Part shown: one piece after another, positions 56,741 through 64,000 of the stretch | How positions within the stretch are numbered: the stretch's first letter is position 1 | Layout: the number at the start of each line of letters is the position of its first letter | NCBI RefSeq assembly: GCF_004000985.1 | Contig: NZ_BIMH01000009.1 | Location: forward strand, 1 to 64,000 | Source of the DNA: Paenibacillus validus NBRC 15382 | GTDB lineage: Bacteria; Bacillota; Bacilli; Paenibacillales; NBRC-103111 | Direction: 5' to 3' | DNA length: 64,000 bases | The notes under the pieces: generated by a model | What the model was told of the DNA's origin: nothing | Databases searched by the model: none | The model's input: the letters and a program-made list of their open reading frames with translations, nothing else | Made by a program: the position numbers and the translations under genes

Positions 56741-56830
56741 CCCTTCCTTCTAACTGGAAAAATGATGCATATTTTCAAACGCCCCCCTATATAATGGAAA
56801 AAGGCTGCAATCTATTCAGGGGGGATGGTC

Positions 56831-57664
56831 ATGCGAGTAGGATTCATAGGAACAGGCAGCATGGGGAGCATACTCATCGAAGCGTTCATCCGTTCCGGAG
56901 CGCTAAACCCGGAGCAAATCATCGCAACCAACCGCACGTTAACGAAAGTGGAACGTTTGGCACAAAGCTATCCGGGCCTTCAAGCGGCCCCTTCCAATAA
57001 ACAAACGGCTGCGGAGTCCGATCTGCTGTTCCTGTGCGTAAAACCAATGGAATTCAAAGCCGTCATTGACGAAATCGAATCTGTCGTTTCGTCGCAGCAA
57101 ACCGTTGTTTCGATCACAAGTCCCGTGATGATCCGCCACTTGGAGGAGCTGCTCCCTTGCAAGATCGCCAAGATCATCCCGAGCATCACCAACTACGTAT
57201 TAAGCGGCGCGACGCTGTGCATTTACGGCGATCGCATGCTGCCGGAGGACGAGGATCTGCTCGAGAACCTGCTCTCCCACATCAGCGCTCCGATTCGCGT
57301 GTCCGAGCAATATACGCGCATCTCCTCGGACCTGAGCAGCTGCGGCCCGGCCTTCCTGGCCTTCTTCGTGGAAAAATTCGTCGAAGCCGCGGTTCAAACG
57401 ACCGGCATCTCCGAAGCGGAAGCGACGCAGCTCGCCAGCGAAATGACGCTCGGCACCGGCAAGCTGCTGACGACCGGCGGCTTCTCCCCGGCGGAGCTGC
57501 AAAAAAGAGTGGCCGTTCCGGGCGGTATTACCGCCGAAGCGCTCTTAATAATGGAAAAAGAGCTGTGCGGGGTCTTCTATGACCTGATCCGCACAACTCA
57601 TGCTAAATACGAAGAAGATGTGGAAAAGGTGGAAGCCCGGTTATTCAGAACCAAGGTCGATTGA
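56831..57664 (+). CDS. comER: ComER, pyrroline-5-carboxylate-reductase-like protein
   Basis: A 277-residue protein of the P5C-reductase superfamily, located divergent from comEA exactly as comER of Bacillus. The N-terminal NAD(P) loop reads MRVGFIGTGSMGSILIEAF, and FLCVKPMEFKAVIDEI and LSSCGPAFLAFFVEKFVEAA follow. Its role in competence is not established. ATG at 56831 after GGGGGG; an ATG two codons upstream is an alternative. A strong terminator follows. Confidence 0.9.
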   Translation: MRVGFIGTGSMGSILIEAFIRSGALNPEQIIATNRTLTKVERLAQSYPGLQAAPSNKQTAAESDLLFLCVKPMEFKAVIDEIESVVSSQQTVVSITSPVMIRHLEELLPCKIAKIIPSITNYVLSGATLCIYGDRMLPEDEDLLENLLSHISAPIRVSEQYTRISSDLSSCGPAFLAFFVEKFVEAAVQTTGISEAEATQLASEMTLGTGKLLTTGGFSPAELQKRVAVPGGITAEALLIMEKELCGVFYDLIRTTHAKYEEDVEKVEARLFRTKVD

Positions 57665-57692
57665 ACGCGATGCTTTCACGTTTTCCGTTATG

Positions 57693-57731
57693 AACCGTAT
57701 GCCGGTGCAACACAGGCATGCGGTTTTTTTT
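57693..57731 (+). terminator. Rho-independent terminator of comER
   Basis: AACCGTATGCC / GGCATGCGGTT (11 bp, one G-T pair) followed by TTTTTTTT on the plus strand. It lies between the convergent comER and leuS genes. Confidence 0.88.
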
Positions 57732-57735
57732 CATA

Positions 57736-60186
57736 TTACCCGACAACGATATTGACGAGTTTGCCTTTGACTACAATGACTTTACGCACCGTCTTGCCCG
57801 ACGTCGCTTCCTTCACTTTATCGAGCCCGAATGCGAGCTCCTGCATGGTCGCTTCGTCCGCGTCGGCGGCAATTGTCGCACGGTCGGCGATTTTGCCGTT
57901 CACTTGAACGACGATCTCCACTTCGTTGTCAACCGTCCAAGCCTCTTCGTAAGTCGGCCATGCCACGTACGTCACGCTGTCGCTGTGACCGAGCTTCTCC
58001 CACAGTTCTTCCGCGATGTGCGGAGCGAGCGGGGACAACATTTGCACGAAATGCTCCATCGCCGATTTCGGCAAGCGGTCCGTCTTGTAAGCCTCGTTGA
58101 CGAAGATCATCAGCTGGCTGATCGCGGTGTTGAAACGAAGCGCCTCGAAATCTTCCGTCACTTTCTTGATCGTACGGTGCCACGTGCGCTTGAACGCTTC
58201 GCTGCCAAGCTCCTCGTTCGCATCGATCTTCGAACTCAAGGCGCCGTCTTCGCCGACAAACAACCGCCATACGCGGTTCAAGAAACGGTACGTGCCCTCT
58301 ACACCGTTCACGTTCCAAGGCTTCGTCGCTTCAAGTGGACCCATAAACATCTCGTACATGCGCAGGGTGTCCGCGCCGTACTCGTTTACGATTTCGTCCG
58401 GATTGATCACGTTGCCGCGCGACTTGCTCATCTTCTCATTATTCTCGCCGAGAATCATCCCTTGGTTGACGAGCTTGTGGAACGGCTCCTTCGTATCGAC
58501 TACACCGATGTCATACAGCACCTTATGCCAGAAGCGGGCGTACAGCAAGTGAAGCACGGCATGCTCGGCGCCGCCGATATACAAGTCAACCGGCAGCCAT
58601 TTCTTCTGAAGCTCCGGCGAACAAATTTCTTTATCGTTCTTCGGATCGATGAAACGCAGGTAGTACCAGCAGCTTCCTGCCCATTGCGGCATCGTGTTCG
58701 TCTCGCGGCGCGCCTTCATGCCCGTTACCGGCTCGATGGTATTGACCCAATCCTCGACGTTCGCCAGCGGCGATTCGCCCGTACCTGACGGTTTGATCTC
58801 GTCCACTTGCGGGAGCAGCAGCGGGAGCTGGTCTTCCGGAACGGTTGTCATCGTGCCGTCTTCCAGGTGCAGAATCGGAATCGGCTCGCCCCAGTAGCGT
58901 TGACGGCTGAACAGCCAATCGCGCAAACGGTACGTCACCTTGCCTTGCCCTTTGCCGTTGCTTTCAAGCCATTCGATCATGGCGGCAATCGCCTGCTCGT
59001 TGTTTAAGCCGTTCAAGAACCCGGAGTTCACGTGCGGGCCGTCCCCGGCATACGCTTCCTTCGTCAAGTCGCCGCCTTCAACCACCTGGACGATCGGAAG
59101 ATCGAACTGCTTCGCGAACTCGTAGTCGCGCTGGTCGTGACCCGGCACCGCCATGATCGCGCCCGTTCCGTATCCGGCAAGCACATAATCGGCAATCCAG
59201 ATCGGCACCTTGCCGCCGCTCACCGGGTTCACCGCATAGGCCCCGGTAAATACGCCTGTTTTCTCCTTCGCCAAATCCGTCCGCTCCAGGTCGCTCTTAT
59301 GCGCCGCGCGCTCCTGATACGCCTTCACCGCATCCGCCTGCGCCGCCGTCGTAATGCGCTCCACCAGCTCATGCTCCGGCGCCAGTACGCAGTACGTCGC
59401 ACCAAACAACGTGTCGGGGCGCGTGGTGAACACCTTGAGTCCCTCGCCTGCATGCCCCTCGATCGGGAACGTCACTTCCGCCCCCTTCGACTTGCCGATC
59501 CAGTTGCGCTGCATATCCTTGATGCTCTCCGACCAGTCGAGCTCTTCCAGATCCTCGAGCAAACGCTCCGCGTACTCGGTGATGCGAAGCACCCATTGAC
59601 GCATCGGCTTGCGGACGACCGGATGACCTCCGCGTTCGCTCTTGCCGTCGATGACTTCCTCGTTCGCGAGCACTGTGCCAAGCGCCGGACACCAGTTCAC
59701 CGGCACCTCGTCGACGTAAGCCAGGCCTTTCTTATACAGCTGGATGAAAATCCACTGCGTCCATTTGTAATAATCCGGGTCGGTCGTGCTGATTTCGCGG
59801 TCCCAGTCGTACGAGAAGCCGAGAGACTTGATTTGACGGCGGAACGTATCGATGTTTTTATTCGTAAAATCGCGCGGATCGTTCCCCGTATCCAGCGCAT
59901 ACTGCTCGGCCGGCAGGCCGAACGCGTCCCACCCCATCGGGTGCAGCACGTTGTAACCGCGCATCCGCTTATAACGCGATACGATATCGGTAGCCGTGTA
60001 TCCTTCCGGGTGTCCGACGTGCAGCCCCGCTCCGGAAGGGTACGGGAACATGTCGAGCGCGTAAAATTTCGGCTTCTCGTCGTCCTCAAGCACCTTGAAC
60101 GTCTTCTCTTTGTCCCATACCTGCTGCCATTTCGGCTCAATGACCAAAGGGTTGTACCCTTGGTTTTCTCTTGTTTCCTGTGTCAT
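57736..60186 (-). CDS. leuS: Leucyl-tRNA synthetase
   Basis: A class I synthetase of 816 residues. HIGH-type motif [15 protein letters not shown] (residues 42-56), the editing (CP1) domain with [13 protein letters not shown], and KMSKSRGNV (KMSKS) near residue 575 are intact. Zinc-type cysteines are reduced as in many Gram-positives. I use ATG at 60186 ([13 protein letters not shown]) preceded by AAGGAGGA. The gene is preceded by a T-box leader (60221-60490), so it is induced by uncharged leucyl-tRNA. Confidence 0.97.
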   Translation of the reverse strand: MTQETRENQGYNPLVIEPKWQQVWDKEKTFKVLEDDEKPKFYALDMFPYPSGAGLHVGHPEGYTATDIVSRYKRMRGYNVLHPMGWDAFGLPAEQYALDTGNDPRDFTNKNIDTFRRQIKSLGFSYDWDREISTTDPDYYKWTQWIFIQLYKKGLAYVDEVPVNWCPALGTVLANEEVIDGKSERGGHPVVRKPMRQWVLRITEYAERLLEDLEELDWSESIKDMQRNWIGKSKGAEVTFPIEGHAGEGLKVFTTRPDTLFGATYCVLAPEHELVERITTAAQADAVKAYQERAAHKSDLERTDLAKEKTGVFTGAYAVNPVSGGKVPIWIADYVLAGYGTGAIMAVPGHDQRDYEFAKQFDLPIVQVVEGGDLTKEAYAGDGPHVNSGFLNGLNNEQAIAAMIEWLESNGKGQGKVTYRLRDWLFSRQRYWGEPIPILHLEDGTMTTVPEDQLPLLLPQVDEIKPSGTGESPLANVEDWVNTIEPVTGMKARRETNTMPQWAGSCWYYLRFIDPKNDKEICSPELQKKWLPVDLYIGGAEHAVLHLLYARFWHKVLYDIGVVDTKEPFHKLVNQGMILGENNEKMSKSRGNVINPDEIVNEYGADTLRMYEMFMGPLEATKPWNVNGVEGTYRFLNRVWRLFVGEDGALSSKIDANEELGSEAFKRTWHRTIKKVTEDFEALRFNTAISQLMIFVNEAYKTDRLPKSAMEHFVQMLSPLAPHIAEELWEKLGHSDSVTYVAWPTYEEAWTVDNEVEIVVQVNGKIADRATIAADADEATMQELAFGLDKVKEATSGKTVRKVIVVKGKLVNIVVG

Positions 60187-60220
60187 GTCGAGTTGATCCT
60201 CCTTCGATTTGCGAGCAAGC

Positions 60221-60490
60221 AAAAAAGCCCCCGTCGCTAGCTGACGCTAGGGACGAGAAGCTTTGGTTTCCCGTGGTACCACCCTAGTTGACGACGGGCA
60301 TGCTTTGCCCTCGTCCACTCGATCCCCTTAACGCGGGGCGCTCGATCCGGTTACGAACGTGCGGCTGCCGCTAACTTCAAGCTGCCGATACACCTTCATT
60401 CGCCATCTGGCTCCAAGACGAGTTCGCTTCACGCCGCCGCCGGTTCGCACCTTCCACCGGCTCTCTGCATGCGCTCATGATCGCTACTAT
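60221..60490 (-). promoter_or_regulatory. T-box leader of leuS
   Basis: The leader holds the elements expected: AGAGAGCC at about 60460, a candidate Leu specifier CTC in GAACTCG (near 60425), the T-box GGGTGGTACCACG (60272-60284), and a terminator ending in TTTTTT (complement of 60221-60226) with stem CTAGC / GCTAG extended by TCTCGTC / GACGGGG. Uncharged tRNA-Leu would favour the antiterminator. Confidence 0.92.
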
Positions 60491-60628
60491 TTCTTGTCAC
60501 AGCCTTCAATATGAATCCAATTATCCCTCATTATATGTAAAATAAATCCCGCATGTCAAGCCGTCGATGATTACGGCTTCCCCCATCAGACCATACTTGA
60601 GGTAAAAGGGTGCAAGGAGGATTCGCCC

Positions 60629-60724
60629 ATGCGCGGATTGGTCAACGGTTTGCTGCTGTCGCTGCCGCTGTGGGGCATCGTGCTCTGCTTGCTGCAGCTC
60701 ATACTTCACTTGCTCGGAAAGTAA
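60629..60724 (+). CDS. 31-residue hydrophobic microprotein
   Basis: A short reading frame encoding MRGLVNGLLLSLPLWGIV then CLLQLILHLLGK. It has a very good ribosome binding site, AAGGAGG, 7 nt before the ATG. The product is one predicted membrane helix with a short basic N-terminus. I do not know a family for it. It stands alone between the leuS leader (divergent) and the converging methyltransferase gene. Evidence is the ribosome binding site and hydrophobic profile only. Confidence 0.55.
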   Translation: MRGLVNGLLLSLPLWGIVLCLLQLILHLLGK

Positions 60725-60745
60725 ACATGCGCGCGGTCGAACCCG

Positions 60746-61534
60746 TTATTTTTTTACCGCGACAAAAAACGCCCGCTGCGTGTCCTCCGTCGGCTTCTTC
60801 CATAGAAAGTCCGCATATACCGAGATGTCGTGAAAGCCCGCTGCCTTCAGCAGGAGCGTCACTTGATCCAGCGGATAGGCCCGCTGCCGATGCGTCTCGT
60901 CGACCCGGATGAACCTTTCGCCTGCCGACTCCCTCTTCGCGCCCTCGTCCTCCTTGACGAACACCGTCAGCTCATGCTCAATCTCGCAGCGCTCGCTATC
61001 GAAATCGCACGTCCAGATATAAGCCACATCGTCCTCGTTCAGCATGAAAGGCTGTGACTCCCAATACGATTGAAGCTGATAAGGCGTGTGCATGTCGAAT
61101 GCAAATATTCCGCCCGGCGCCAAACCAGCGTAGGTTTGCCGGAACGCATCCGCCAGGTCGTCCGGCTCGAGCAAATAATTCAAGCAGTCGCAGAACGATA
61201 CAACCGCATCTGCAGGCTTCCCGATCGTCCACTCCCGGATGTCCTGCTGCAGCAGCGTGAGCTTGCCGCCCTTCGCGAAAGGCGCTTCCCGCTGCGCCGT
61301 ATCCGCTTTCTGCTGCGCAATGGTCAGCATGTCCCCGGATAAATCGATCCCGATCACCTCGTGGCCGAGCTTCGCCAGCGGTATGGCCAGGCTGCCCGTT
61401 CCGCAGCCCAAATCGACCACCGTGCGAGGGGTTCCGTATTTATCCCAGCATTGCCGCGCAAACTGCAGCCATTCCTCGTAAGGCATATCCTCCATCAGCC
61501 GATCGTACACATAAGAAAACCGCTCATAAGCCAT
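60746..61534 (-). CDS. Class I SAM-dependent methyltransferase
   Basis: A 262-residue methyltransferase. Motif I is VVDLGCGTGSLAIPLAKLG (about residue 37), followed by VIGIDLSGDMLTIAQ (SAM ribose contact), VSFCDCLNYLLEPDDL and PGGIFAFDMHTPY. This is the UbiE/YqeM-like small-molecule methyltransferase group; in Bacillus yqeM follows yqeK and rsfS (yqeL), which fits the order here after an intervening cvfB gene. Substrate unknown. ATG at 61534 after GTGGGCGTGAAG; a start 12 nt upstream is possible. Confidence 0.87.
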   Translation of the reverse strand: MAYERFSYVYDRLMEDMPYEEWLQFARQCWDKYGTPRTVVDLGCGTGSLAIPLAKLGHEVIGIDLSGDMLTIAQQKADTAQREAPFAKGGKLTLLQQDIREWTIGKPADAVVSFCDCLNYLLEPDDLADAFRQTYAGLAPGGIFAFDMHTPYQLQSYWESQPFMLNEDDVAYIWTCDFDSERCEIEHELTVFVKEDEGAKRESAGERFIRVDETHRQRAYPLDQVTLLLKAAGFHDISVYADFLWKKPTEDTQRAFFVAVKK

Positions 61535-61582
61535 CTTCACGCCCACCGCCTTCCCGCAAAAGAAAACCGCTTGCCCTCTGGA

Positions 61583-62482
61583 TCAGTCGGCAACCGGTTT
61601 CGATTCATCCTTCTTTAAATACGTCCAACTGCCATCCTGATAAGCAAGCCCTTCTTTCATCAGCTTGCCGACGGCGCGTTTGAACGCCGACTTGCTCATC
61701 CCGAACCGTTGGCTGATCAAGTCAGCCGGCGTCTCGTCGGAGTACGGCATCGCCCCGTTCGGGCGCTCCCGCATGAACGCGAGCAGCTTCTCTGCGTCCT
61801 CGCCGCGTCCGACTTCCTTCGGCTCGCGCATCGAGCAATTCACATTGCCGTCCTCGCGGACGAAGGCAACGCGAACGTTCACCGCTTCGCCGAGCCTCAG
61901 CAGACGCGTGCGTTCAGTCGCGTGAATAAGCCCGATCACGCCGAAGCCTAACACTCCGCCGTCGCAAACGACGAACGTACCCATCTGCAGCGTCTTGTAT
62001 ACCCGCGCGTCCACACGGCGGTTTTTCCAATCCTGCGGCGCGGCAAAGCAAAGCTTGCGCAGCTCCTCTTCCTTCGCGAGCTTCGCGACAAGACGCCCTT
62101 GACGGTCGTGCGCCAGGCTGACGAATACTTTGTCGCCGACCTTCGGACGCAGCTCCGGCAGCTCCGGCAGCTCGCGAAACGGCAGCAGCAACTGGCGTCC
62201 GAGCCCCATTTCCAGAAAACAGCCAAACCGTTGATGAAAATCGGCCACTTCGAGCAGCGCGATTTCGCCGAGCGTCAGCAGCGGCTTCTTCATCGTAGCG
62301 GTCAGCCGGTCTTCCGTATCGTGATAAATAAACACGTCCACCTGATCGCCCGGCTTCACTTCGCCGACTTTTTCACTATAATGCAGCAGCACATCCTGCT
62401 CCCCATCGGTAAGAAAGAACCCGTGCGGCGATACCTCCCGGGCCACCTCCAGCTTGCGGACCACTCCGGCTTCCAGCCTCAT
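61583..62482 (-). CDS. CvfB-like S1 RNA-binding protein
   Basis: A 299-residue protein built of S1-like OB domains, with a C-terminal winged-helix (PADLISQRFGMSKSAFKRAVGKLMKEGLAYQDGSWTYL). This is the CvfB/YitL domain layout. S1-like parts: FFLTDGEQDVLLHYSEKVGEVKPGDQVDVFIYHD and LGEAVNVRVAFVREDGNVNCSM. CvfB affects virulence-gene expression in Staphylococcus; here an RNA-related regulatory role is only inferred. Its ATG overlaps the rsfS stop by 4 nt. Confidence 0.87.
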   Translation of the reverse strand: MRLEAGVVRKLEVAREVSPHGFFLTDGEQDVLLHYSEKVGEVKPGDQVDVFIYHDTEDRLTATMKKPLLTLGEIALLEVADFHQRFGCFLEMGLGRQLLLPFRELPELPELRPKVGDKVFVSLAHDRQGRLVAKLAKEEELRKLCFAAPQDWKNRRVDARVYKTLQMGTFVVCDGGVLGFGVIGLIHATERTRLLRLGEAVNVRVAFVREDGNVNCSMREPKEVGRGEDAEKLLAFMRERPNGAMPYSDETPADLISQRFGMSKSAFKRAVGKLMKEGLAYQDGSWTYLKKDESKPVAD

Positions 62483-62826
62483 ACCTTCTCAACCACTTTC
62501 GCATCGGACCACAGGCGCTCGATGTTGTAGTATTCCCGGTCGTCGCGATGGAACACGTGCACGACCACGTCGCCGAGGTCGAGCAGTACCCAACGCGCCG
62601 TATCCATGCCTTCCAAACCGCGAACACGCGCTCCTCGTTCTTCCGCCCGCTTGCGAATTTCCGTAGCGATCGCCTGGACCTGCGTTTCGGAGTTCCCGTG
62701 ACAAATAACGAAATAGTCCGCAATCAAGGAAATTCCCCGTAAATTCAGTGTAACCAGGTTCATCGCTTTTTTGTCTTCCGCTGCTTCGACGGCGAGCGTC
62801 ATCAGTTCGTCCGGTTGAATGGTCAT
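62479..62826 (-). CDS. rsfS: Ribosome silencing factor
   Basis: RsfS (Iojap/YbeB), 115 residues, binds ribosomal protein L14 and prevents subunit joining when nutrients run low. Conserved stretch: LMTLAVEAAEDKKAMNLVTLNLRGIS, ADYFVICHGNSETQVQAIA, and RWVLLDLGDVVVHVFH. ATG at 62826 after GGGAGGAAA. It follows yqeK by 13 nt and overlaps cvfB by 4 nt, in the nadD-yqeK-rsfS cluster. Confidence 0.95.
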   Translation of the reverse strand: MTIQPDELMTLAVEAAEDKKAMNLVTLNLRGISLIADYFVICHGNSETQVQAIATEIRKRAEERGARVRGLEGMDTARWVLLDLGDVVVHVFHRDDREYYNIERLWSDAKVVEKV

Positions 62827-62839
62827 TCCATTTCCTCCC

Positions 62840-63436
62840 TTAGTGTCTGTTCGTATCGTAGTGTTCCTCCTGCCGCTCCAGTTCCTCGATCAGCCCGTTG
62901 CGGGCGAACAGGGTGAGCGGGTAAATTCGCTTGCCCTTCTCCAGCAAGAAGCGAATCGTTCCGTCAAAACCGGCTATAAGCGCCTTCTCTAAACTATGTT
63001 CGGCGATTTCTCGAATATTATGCACCCCCGGGAAATCCCGGCCCGGTTCCATATAATCGGCTAGACAGACGATTTTGTCCAGCTTCGTCATCCGCTCTCG
63101 CCCGGACGTATGGTAACGGATGGCGTCCAGCACCGCTTCGTCCTTGACGCCGTATTGATGCTCGGCCACCCACGCCCCGGCATGAGCATGCCACAGCTCT
63201 TTATCATAGCCAAGCAAGTCTTGGGGTAGCCCGTTCTCACGGATCACGCGCGCCTGCTCGTCGACTCTCCAATACTTGCACACGTCATGCAAAATCGCGG
63301 CGAGCTCGGCTTTCGCCGGATCCTCTCCGTACCGCTTCGCCAGAATGACTGCCGTCTCCATCACGCCTTCCGTATGCGTCCAGCGCCGCTCCGGCATTTG
63401 CTGCTTCACCGATGCGATGATGTCTTCACGTTTCAT
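62840..63436 (-). CDS. yqeK: YqeK, bis(5'-nucleosyl)-tetraphosphatase (symmetrical), HD domain
   Basis: A 198-residue HD-domain hydrolase of the YqeK family, members of which split Ap4A into two ADP. Metal ligands are seen in RRWTHTEGVMETAVILA, AAILHDVCKYW (HD) and HAHAGAWVAE, plus MTKLDKIVCLADYMEPGRDF. The ATG at 63436 overlaps the nadD stop by 11 nt, showing coupling. Located between nadD and rsfS as in Bacillus. Confidence 0.93.
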   Translation of the reverse strand: MKREDIIASVKQQMPERRWTHTEGVMETAVILAKRYGEDPAKAELAAILHDVCKYWRVDEQARVIRENGLPQDLLGYDKELWHAHAGAWVAEHQYGVKDEAVLDAIRYHTSGRERMTKLDKIVCLADYMEPGRDFPGVHNIREIAEHSLEKALIAGFDGTIRFLLEKGKRIYPLTLFARNGLIEELERQEEHYDTNRH

Positions 63437-64000
63437 ATAAACGATTCACCTCGATATAGTTGTTTACCCGGTCGGGCACCATATAACGCACCGGCCGGCC
63501 TGCAGCCCGGCGTTCACGGATCAAGGTGGAGGACAGCTCGATTTGCGGCATGGAGGCGAGCATGACGGCTTCCTTCATAGGCGCAGGCAGCTCTTCGAGA
63601 TCGGCGTCAAAGCCGGGGCGCTGCAGACCGACGAACGTCACAAGCCGTACGAGCTCGTCGATCCGATGCCACTTGGGCAAATACTGGACCATATCCGCCC
63701 CGATAATGTAGTAAAACCGATGGTCGGGATAACGTTCCCGGAGCAAGCTGACGGTTTCGATGCTGTAAGAGACGCCGCCCTTCACCAGCTCGATATCGCT
63801 TGCACGGAACGCCTCGTGCCCCTCGACCGCCAAACGGACCATCTCCAAGCGCTGCCGCGCCGTGGCGCCTTGCGTTTGCTCCTTATGCGGAGACACATTG
63901 GTCGGCATGAACCATACTTCATCCAGACCGAGCTCCTCGCAGACGCTTTGCGCCGCCAGCAGATGGCCGATATGAATCGGATCAAAGGTGCCCCCCATGA
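63426..64000 (-). CDS. nadD: Nicotinate-nucleotide adenylyltransferase, 5' end beyond the window
   Basis: The enzyme adenylates nicotinate mononucleotide to deamido-NAD. The nucleotidyltransferase signature GGTFDPIHIGHLLAA is at the very start of the visible part; the window ends just before it. The codon before ATG at 63998 reads ATC, giving IMGGTFDP, so the true start lies a few codons outside. C-terminal ELSSTLIRERRAAGRPVRYMVP matches the ISSTxIR motif. First gene of nadD-yqeK-rsfS-cvfB-methyltransferase here. Confidence 0.95.
   Translation of the reverse strand, partial: MGGTFDPIHIGHLLAAQSVCEELGLDEVWFMPTNVSPHKEQTQGATARQRLEMVRLAVEGHEAFRASDIELVKGGVSYSIETVSLLRERYPDHRFYYIIGADMVQYLPKWHRIDELVRLVTFVGLQRPGFDADLEELPAPMKEAVMLASMPQIELSSTLIRERRAAGRPVRYMVPDRVNNYIEVNRLYET

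Overview
The window is chromosomal DNA of a GC-rich, endospore-forming, naturally competent Firmicute, most likely a member of the Paenibacillaceae (Paenibacillus/Cohnella type). The grounds are Bacillus-like gene orders (addB-addA-sbcD-sbcC; hrcA-grpE-dnaK-dnaJ followed by prmA-rsmE-mtaB; rpsT/gpr-spoIIP-yqxA-lepA-hemW; comER/comEA-comEB-comEC; nadD-yqeK-rsfS), sporulation genes (gpr, spoIIP), a CIRCE element, a T-box leader, strong GGAGG ribosome binding sites and an S-layer-homology (SLH) protein. The genus is inferred. Almost every gene lies on the minus strand. Exceptions are two small membrane-protein genes, rpsT, a LysR regulator, comER and a 31-codon ORF.

Layout. 1-12.3 kb: double-strand-break repair (sbcC partial, sbcD, addA, addB). 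addA is split by a 2.5-kb group II intron that carries its own maturase gene. 12.6-21.7 kb: nitroreductase, rRNA methyltransferase, deoC, Nudix hydrolase, mtaB, rsmE, a site-2 protease, prmA and small membrane or stress-type genes. 21.8-28.3 kb: heat-shock operon hrcA-(archaeal-type chaperonin)-grpE-dnaK-dnaJ under a CIRCE operator. 28.4-37 kb: GNAT, hemW, lepA, yqxA-like, spoIIP, gpr, rpsT, holA. 37-42.9 kb: ECF sigma/anti-sigma pair, tautomerase, MFS and DMT transporters, LysR regulator. 43-51.3 kb: exported two-gene operon (SLH protein plus a roughly 2,100-residue multidomain surface protein). The large gene is split by a 708-nt ORF-less group II intron, and an SLH relic lies upstream. 51.4-57.7 kb: competence genes with a methionine-pathway gene (metY type) inserted. 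57.7-64 kb: leuS with T-box, a microprotein, a methyltransferase, cvfB, rsfS, yqeK and nadD (5' end outside the window).

The most notable features are two group II introns sitting at exact codon boundaries inside protein-coding genes. The addA intron falls in helicase motif III, so AddAB activity should depend on splicing. Its maturase reads YAGE where the reverse-transcriptase catalytic YADD should be, which suggests an intron that can still splice but can no longer retrotranspose. The second intron has no ORF and would need a maturase in trans or self-splicing. Also notable are a group III (thermosome-like) chaperonin inside the HrcA-controlled dnaK operon, and several decayed fragments (SLH relic, chemotaxis-receptor relic).
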